From: Intestinibacter sp034113885
GTDB taxonomy: Bacteria > Bacillota > Clostridia > Peptostreptococcales > Peptostreptococcaceae
Direction of reading: 5' to 3'
DNA length: 15,433 nucleotides
Assembly (NCBI RefSeq): GCF_034113885.1
Contig: NZ_JAXEWM010000052.1
Location: forward strand, 1-15,433
Part shown: piece after piece, positions 13,754 to 15,433 of the stretch
Numbering within the stretch: the first letter of the stretch is position 1
How the letters are laid out: each line of letters opens with the position of its first letter
The notes under the pieces: generated by a model
Database searches by the model: none
The model's input: the letters and a program-made list of their open reading frames with translations, nothing else
What the model was told of the DNA's origin: nothing
Translations under genes and position numbers: made by a program

Positions 13754-14509
13754 TTACTTAGTAAATTCTATTAAAGCATCTCTTAAAAATTCAGCCATAC
13801 CTTCTCTATTATCATCGTAGTATTTTTTAAATCTCTCATCACATACATACATTTCGCCTAAATTCCTATGAGCTTCCTTAGAGTAAAAATTCCATGTATA
13901 TCCAAGCCATTTCTTATGAAGCTCACATGCCTTCATGGCAAGTTCACCACGTGGATTTCCCGTATCCATAGCTAATTTTAAGACTTCTATTATATCAGCT
14001 TCAAGCTTTTTAAATTCATCGAATTTTTCTTCGTCCATATTCATTAGCTTTTTATTAGAATCATCTACTGTTTTATCACCATATTTCTCTCTTATTTCTT
14101 TTCCATATTTTTTTTCATTTTTATCTATTAATTCTTTCTTAAAACCATTAAATTTATCTTTATTTGCCATTTTCTTGCCCCCTTCTTTACTATCTATAGT
14201 ATTTTCTACATTCTGTATCAATAAATCAATCTGGGCTCTTTTTTTGAGAAGACCTTCTTTATGACTGTATAGAGCCTCTAAAACATCAAATGATGGAGAT
14301 GATAAAATCTCTTTTATTACCTTCAATTCCATTCCAAGCTCTTTATAAAACAATATTTGCTGAAGTAAATCTACCTCTTTTTCAGAGTAAATTCTATATC
14401 CAGATGAAGATATTCTAGCCGGCTTTAAAATGCCTATTTCATCGTAGTATCTAAGTGTTCTAGTGCTTACTCCTGCCATTTTACTCAGGCTTTGTATTGA
14501 ATATTCCAT
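13754..14509 (-). CDS. MerR-family regulator with TipAS drug-recognition domain
   Basis: Transcription activator of 251 residues, close to the 253 of Streptomyces TipAL. The MerR winged helix is at 1-70 (YSIQSLSKMAGVSTRTLRYY, then DEIGILKP and GYRIYSEKEV), a dimerising coiled coil at about 75-110, and a TipAS domain at about 120-250. The TipAS domain shows KYGDKTVDDSNKKL, AMDTGNPRGELAMKACELHKKW and AHRNLGEMYVCDERF; it binds hydrophobic or thiopeptide-like drugs in characterised members. Cysteines C195 and C223 lie in this domain; whether either can bond covalently to a ligand, as in TipA, cannot be told here. The ATG has AGGAGGT 6 bases upstream. An internal ATG (M114) with its own strong binding site could yield the drug-binding domain alone. 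A MerR-type promoter precedes the gene and a terminator follows, so it probably activates itself; no other target is visible. Confidence 0.92.
   Translation of the reverse strand: MEYSIQSLSKMAGVSTRTLRYYDEIGILKPARISSSGYRIYSEKEVDLLQQILFYKELGMELKVIKEILSSPSFDVLEALYSHKEGLLKKRAQIDLLIQNVENTIDSKEGGKKMANKDKFNGFKKELIDKNEKKYGKEIREKYGDKTVDDSNKKLMNMDEEKFDEFKKLEADIIEVLKLAMDTGNPRGELAMKACELHKKWLGYTWNFYSKEAHRNLGEMYVCDERFKKYYDDNREGMAEFLRDALIEFTK
14168..14184 (-). promoter_or_regulatory. internal ribosome binding site and ATG for a TipAS-only product
   Basis: Inside the regulator gene, AAGGGGG (14184-14178) is followed after exactly 7 bases by the in-frame ATG at 14170 (M114, MANKDKFNGFKK). The product would be 138 residues, just the TipAS domain. 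Streptomyces lividans tipA does the same, giving TipAL (253) and TipAS (144). The same GGGGG site with 7-base spacing is used at the gene at 8727. Confidence 0.6.
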
Positions 14510-14549
14510 TTTACTACCTCCTAAAATCCTTTGATTTATTGATAAATAA

Positions 14550-14580
14550 ATTATATAAATTGACGCAACGTAAAGGTCAA
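14550..14580 (-). promoter_or_regulatory. MerR-type promoter and operator
   Basis: Minus strand: -35 TTGACC at 14580-14575 and -10 TATAAT at 14555-14550 with a 19-base spacer, the abnormal length that MerR-family activators correct by twisting DNA. The spacer holds a dyad with arms TTGAC/GTCAA (14576-14580 with 14560-14564) around a central ACGT. This is strong evidence of autoactivation. Confidence 0.8.
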
Positions 14581-14589
14581 GGCTTTTTT

Positions 14590-14631
14590 GAAAAAAAATA
14601 ACACTACTTAGAAAATCTAAGTAATGTTATT
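14590..14631 (-). terminator. terminator downstream of the molybdopterin oxidoreductase gene
   Basis: AATAACA (14597-14603) pairs with TGTTATT (14625-14631) and ACTTAG (14606-14611) with CTAAGT (14617-14622), separated by a 2x2 internal loop. On the minus strand eight T (14598-14591) follow. It lies about 140 bases past the stop of the partial gene and just before the regulator's promoter. Confidence 0.82.
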
Positions 14632-14667
14632 TTATATAAAGATATTGCATTTTAGGGCTTTTTCAGT

Positions 14668-14716
14668 GCATATCAAAATTTATATTTTAGATATGCTTGT
14701 AGAAAATTAATCTACA
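14668..14716 (-). other. two hairpins in the 3' region of the molybdopterin oxidoreductase gene
   Basis: GCATATC (14668-14674) pairs with GATATGC (14690-14696), with an inner AAAAT/ATTTT stem. Next to it TGTAGA (14698-14703) pairs with TCTACA (14711-14716). Neither has a T-run on the minus strand, so they are not terminators by themselves. With the terminator at 14590-14631 they would make a structured 3' untranslated region. Confidence 0.4.
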
Positions 14717-14772
14717 TATTAATTATTGTACATATTTTGTATAAAGTCAATATATGTTTAATATATTAAGCC

Positions 14773-15433
14773 TTAAAATAATTCAGCATTTATTTTATTC
14801 ATTAAATTATTTGTTGATTTTAATGGGCTTACCATTGCACCATCTGGTATAGTGACAAATTTAGGATCTACTGGTTGTAATATTCCACCTAATCTTTCTC
14901 CAACTTTACCTTCAGCATATAATTTATTTACATCTTTTAATTCTGCTTTTATATCGTCTTCACTTGCAAATCCAAAGTCTACTTCGTAAACACTTGCTAT
15001 TGCTCCTGGTATTTCCCAGTTAGCAACTTCTACTTCTTTTTCTACAGCTGCATTTACTGCTTGTAATCTTCTATCTGTATTTATGAAAGTACCATTAGCA
15101 CTTACAAAGCTTGTAGCAGGTATAACTACATCTGCGCTTGCTGCAGTCTTAGTCATATGAGTATCTGATACCATTAAGAATTCTAATGAAGATAAATCTA
15201 CATCTGGATCTTCACCGAAGCATAATAATCCTTTAACTCCATCTAGAGCTTCTGCTCCTGCAGTTATTCCAAGGTCTATTAAGCCTTGAGAGTTAGACAT
15301 AGGTTTAACTTGTACTATACCATTTCTTGGAGCTCCTATATGTCCTGAAAGTATAGCTATTTCAGCTATTAAGCTAGCAACATCTGTAGTAACCATATTT
15401 TGTTGGAATACTACCATAGCTTTCTTAGCATTA
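14773..15433 (-). CDS. molybdopterin oxidoreductase, C-terminal part (cut by window edge)
   Basis: C-terminal 219 residues of a large redox protein; the reading frame stays open to the right edge (NAKKA precedes the first Met at 15417), so the start is outside. AEIAILSGHIGAPRNGIVQVKP, read in two halves around GHIGA, and NSQGLIDLGI, together with ADVVIPATSF, GTFINTDRRLQ, match the conserved end of the molybdopterin (MopB) domain of NuoG- and FdhF-like proteins, including the typical ADVV(L/I)P and GTF.N...R.Q motifs. After these only about 90 residues remain, apparently without the usual C-terminal molydopterin-dinucleotide-binding barrel, which points to a NuoG-like or hydrogenase-associated subunit rather than a full formate dehydrogenase. 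It is probably part of a soluble NAD- or ferredoxin-linked complex encoded beyond the edge. Family sure, complex not. Confidence 0.8.
   Translation of the reverse strand, partial: NAKKAMVVFQQNMVTTDVASLIAEIAILSGHIGAPRNGIVQVKPMSNSQGLIDLGITAGAEALDGVKGLLCFGEDPDVDLSSLEFLMVSDTHMTKTAASADVVIPATSFVSANGTFINTDRRLQAVNAAVEKEVEVANWEIPGAIASVYEVDFGFASEDDIKAELKDVNKLYAEGKVGERLGGILQPVDPKFVTIPDGAMVSPLKSTNNLMNKINAELF

Noticed and set aside
13935..14264. Ser/Phe-rich plus-strand open frame opposite the TipA-like gene
   Set aside because: Antisense composition only; the minus-strand gene has full domain support.
1..15433. Mobile elements, CRISPR arrays, tRNA or rRNA genes
   Set aside because: No transposase-like frame, no regularly spaced repeats, no cloverleaf and no rRNA-like sequence was found on either strand.

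Overview
The window is very AT-rich and has tightly spaced, mostly minus-strand genes with AGGAGG or GGGGG-type ribosome binding sites. This suggests a low-GC Gram-positive anaerobe of the Clostridia. Protein style (the exporter pair, the two threonine ammonia-lyases, the TipAS-type regulator, a molybdopterin oxidoreductase) fits Peptostreptococcaceae, but that placement is inference. No tRNA, rRNA, CRISPR array or insertion sequence is visible.

Layout. 97-735 (-): a short YitT-type membrane protein, with a palindrome in its leader. 1155-2264 (+): a minimal DEAD-box RNA helicase ending in a bidirectional terminator. 2330-8370 (-): a cluster read right to left, with a MarR-type regulator carrying a His/Arg/Phe repeat tail, two ABC half-transporters that overlap by 8 bases, a DUF188 (YaiI/YqxD) protein 4 bases behind them, and then a HAD phosphatase that probably has its own promoter. 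The regulator has a near-consensus promoter with an 8-bp inverted repeat at the presumed start of transcription, which points to autoregulation of a drug-efflux operon. 8727-9458 (+): an unrecognised 243-residue protein, divergent from the regulator, with a strong terminator.

9586-12171 (-): two threonine ammonia-lyase paralogues side by side. The first to be transcribed (11197-12171) is the short catabolic form without a regulatory domain; the second (9586-10803) has a C-terminal ACT domain. Each has its own promoter and terminator. 12289-13593 (-): a CNNM/CorC-type membrane protein with paired CBS domains whose membrane part lacks the usual metal-site residues. 13754-14509 (-): a MerR-type TipAS regulator with a 19-bp-spacer promoter and an in-frame internal start that would yield the drug-binding domain alone, as in Streptomyces tipA. 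14773 to the right edge (-): the C-terminal part of a molybdopterin oxidoreductase (NuoG/FdhF-like).

Two drug-responsive modules stand out: MarR with a heterodimeric exporter, and an autoregulated TipA-like protein. The most unusual items are the MarR repeat tail, the roughly 210-residue extracellular insertion in one exporter half, the internal start in the TipA-like gene, the degenerate CNNM domain and the unknown gene at 8727.
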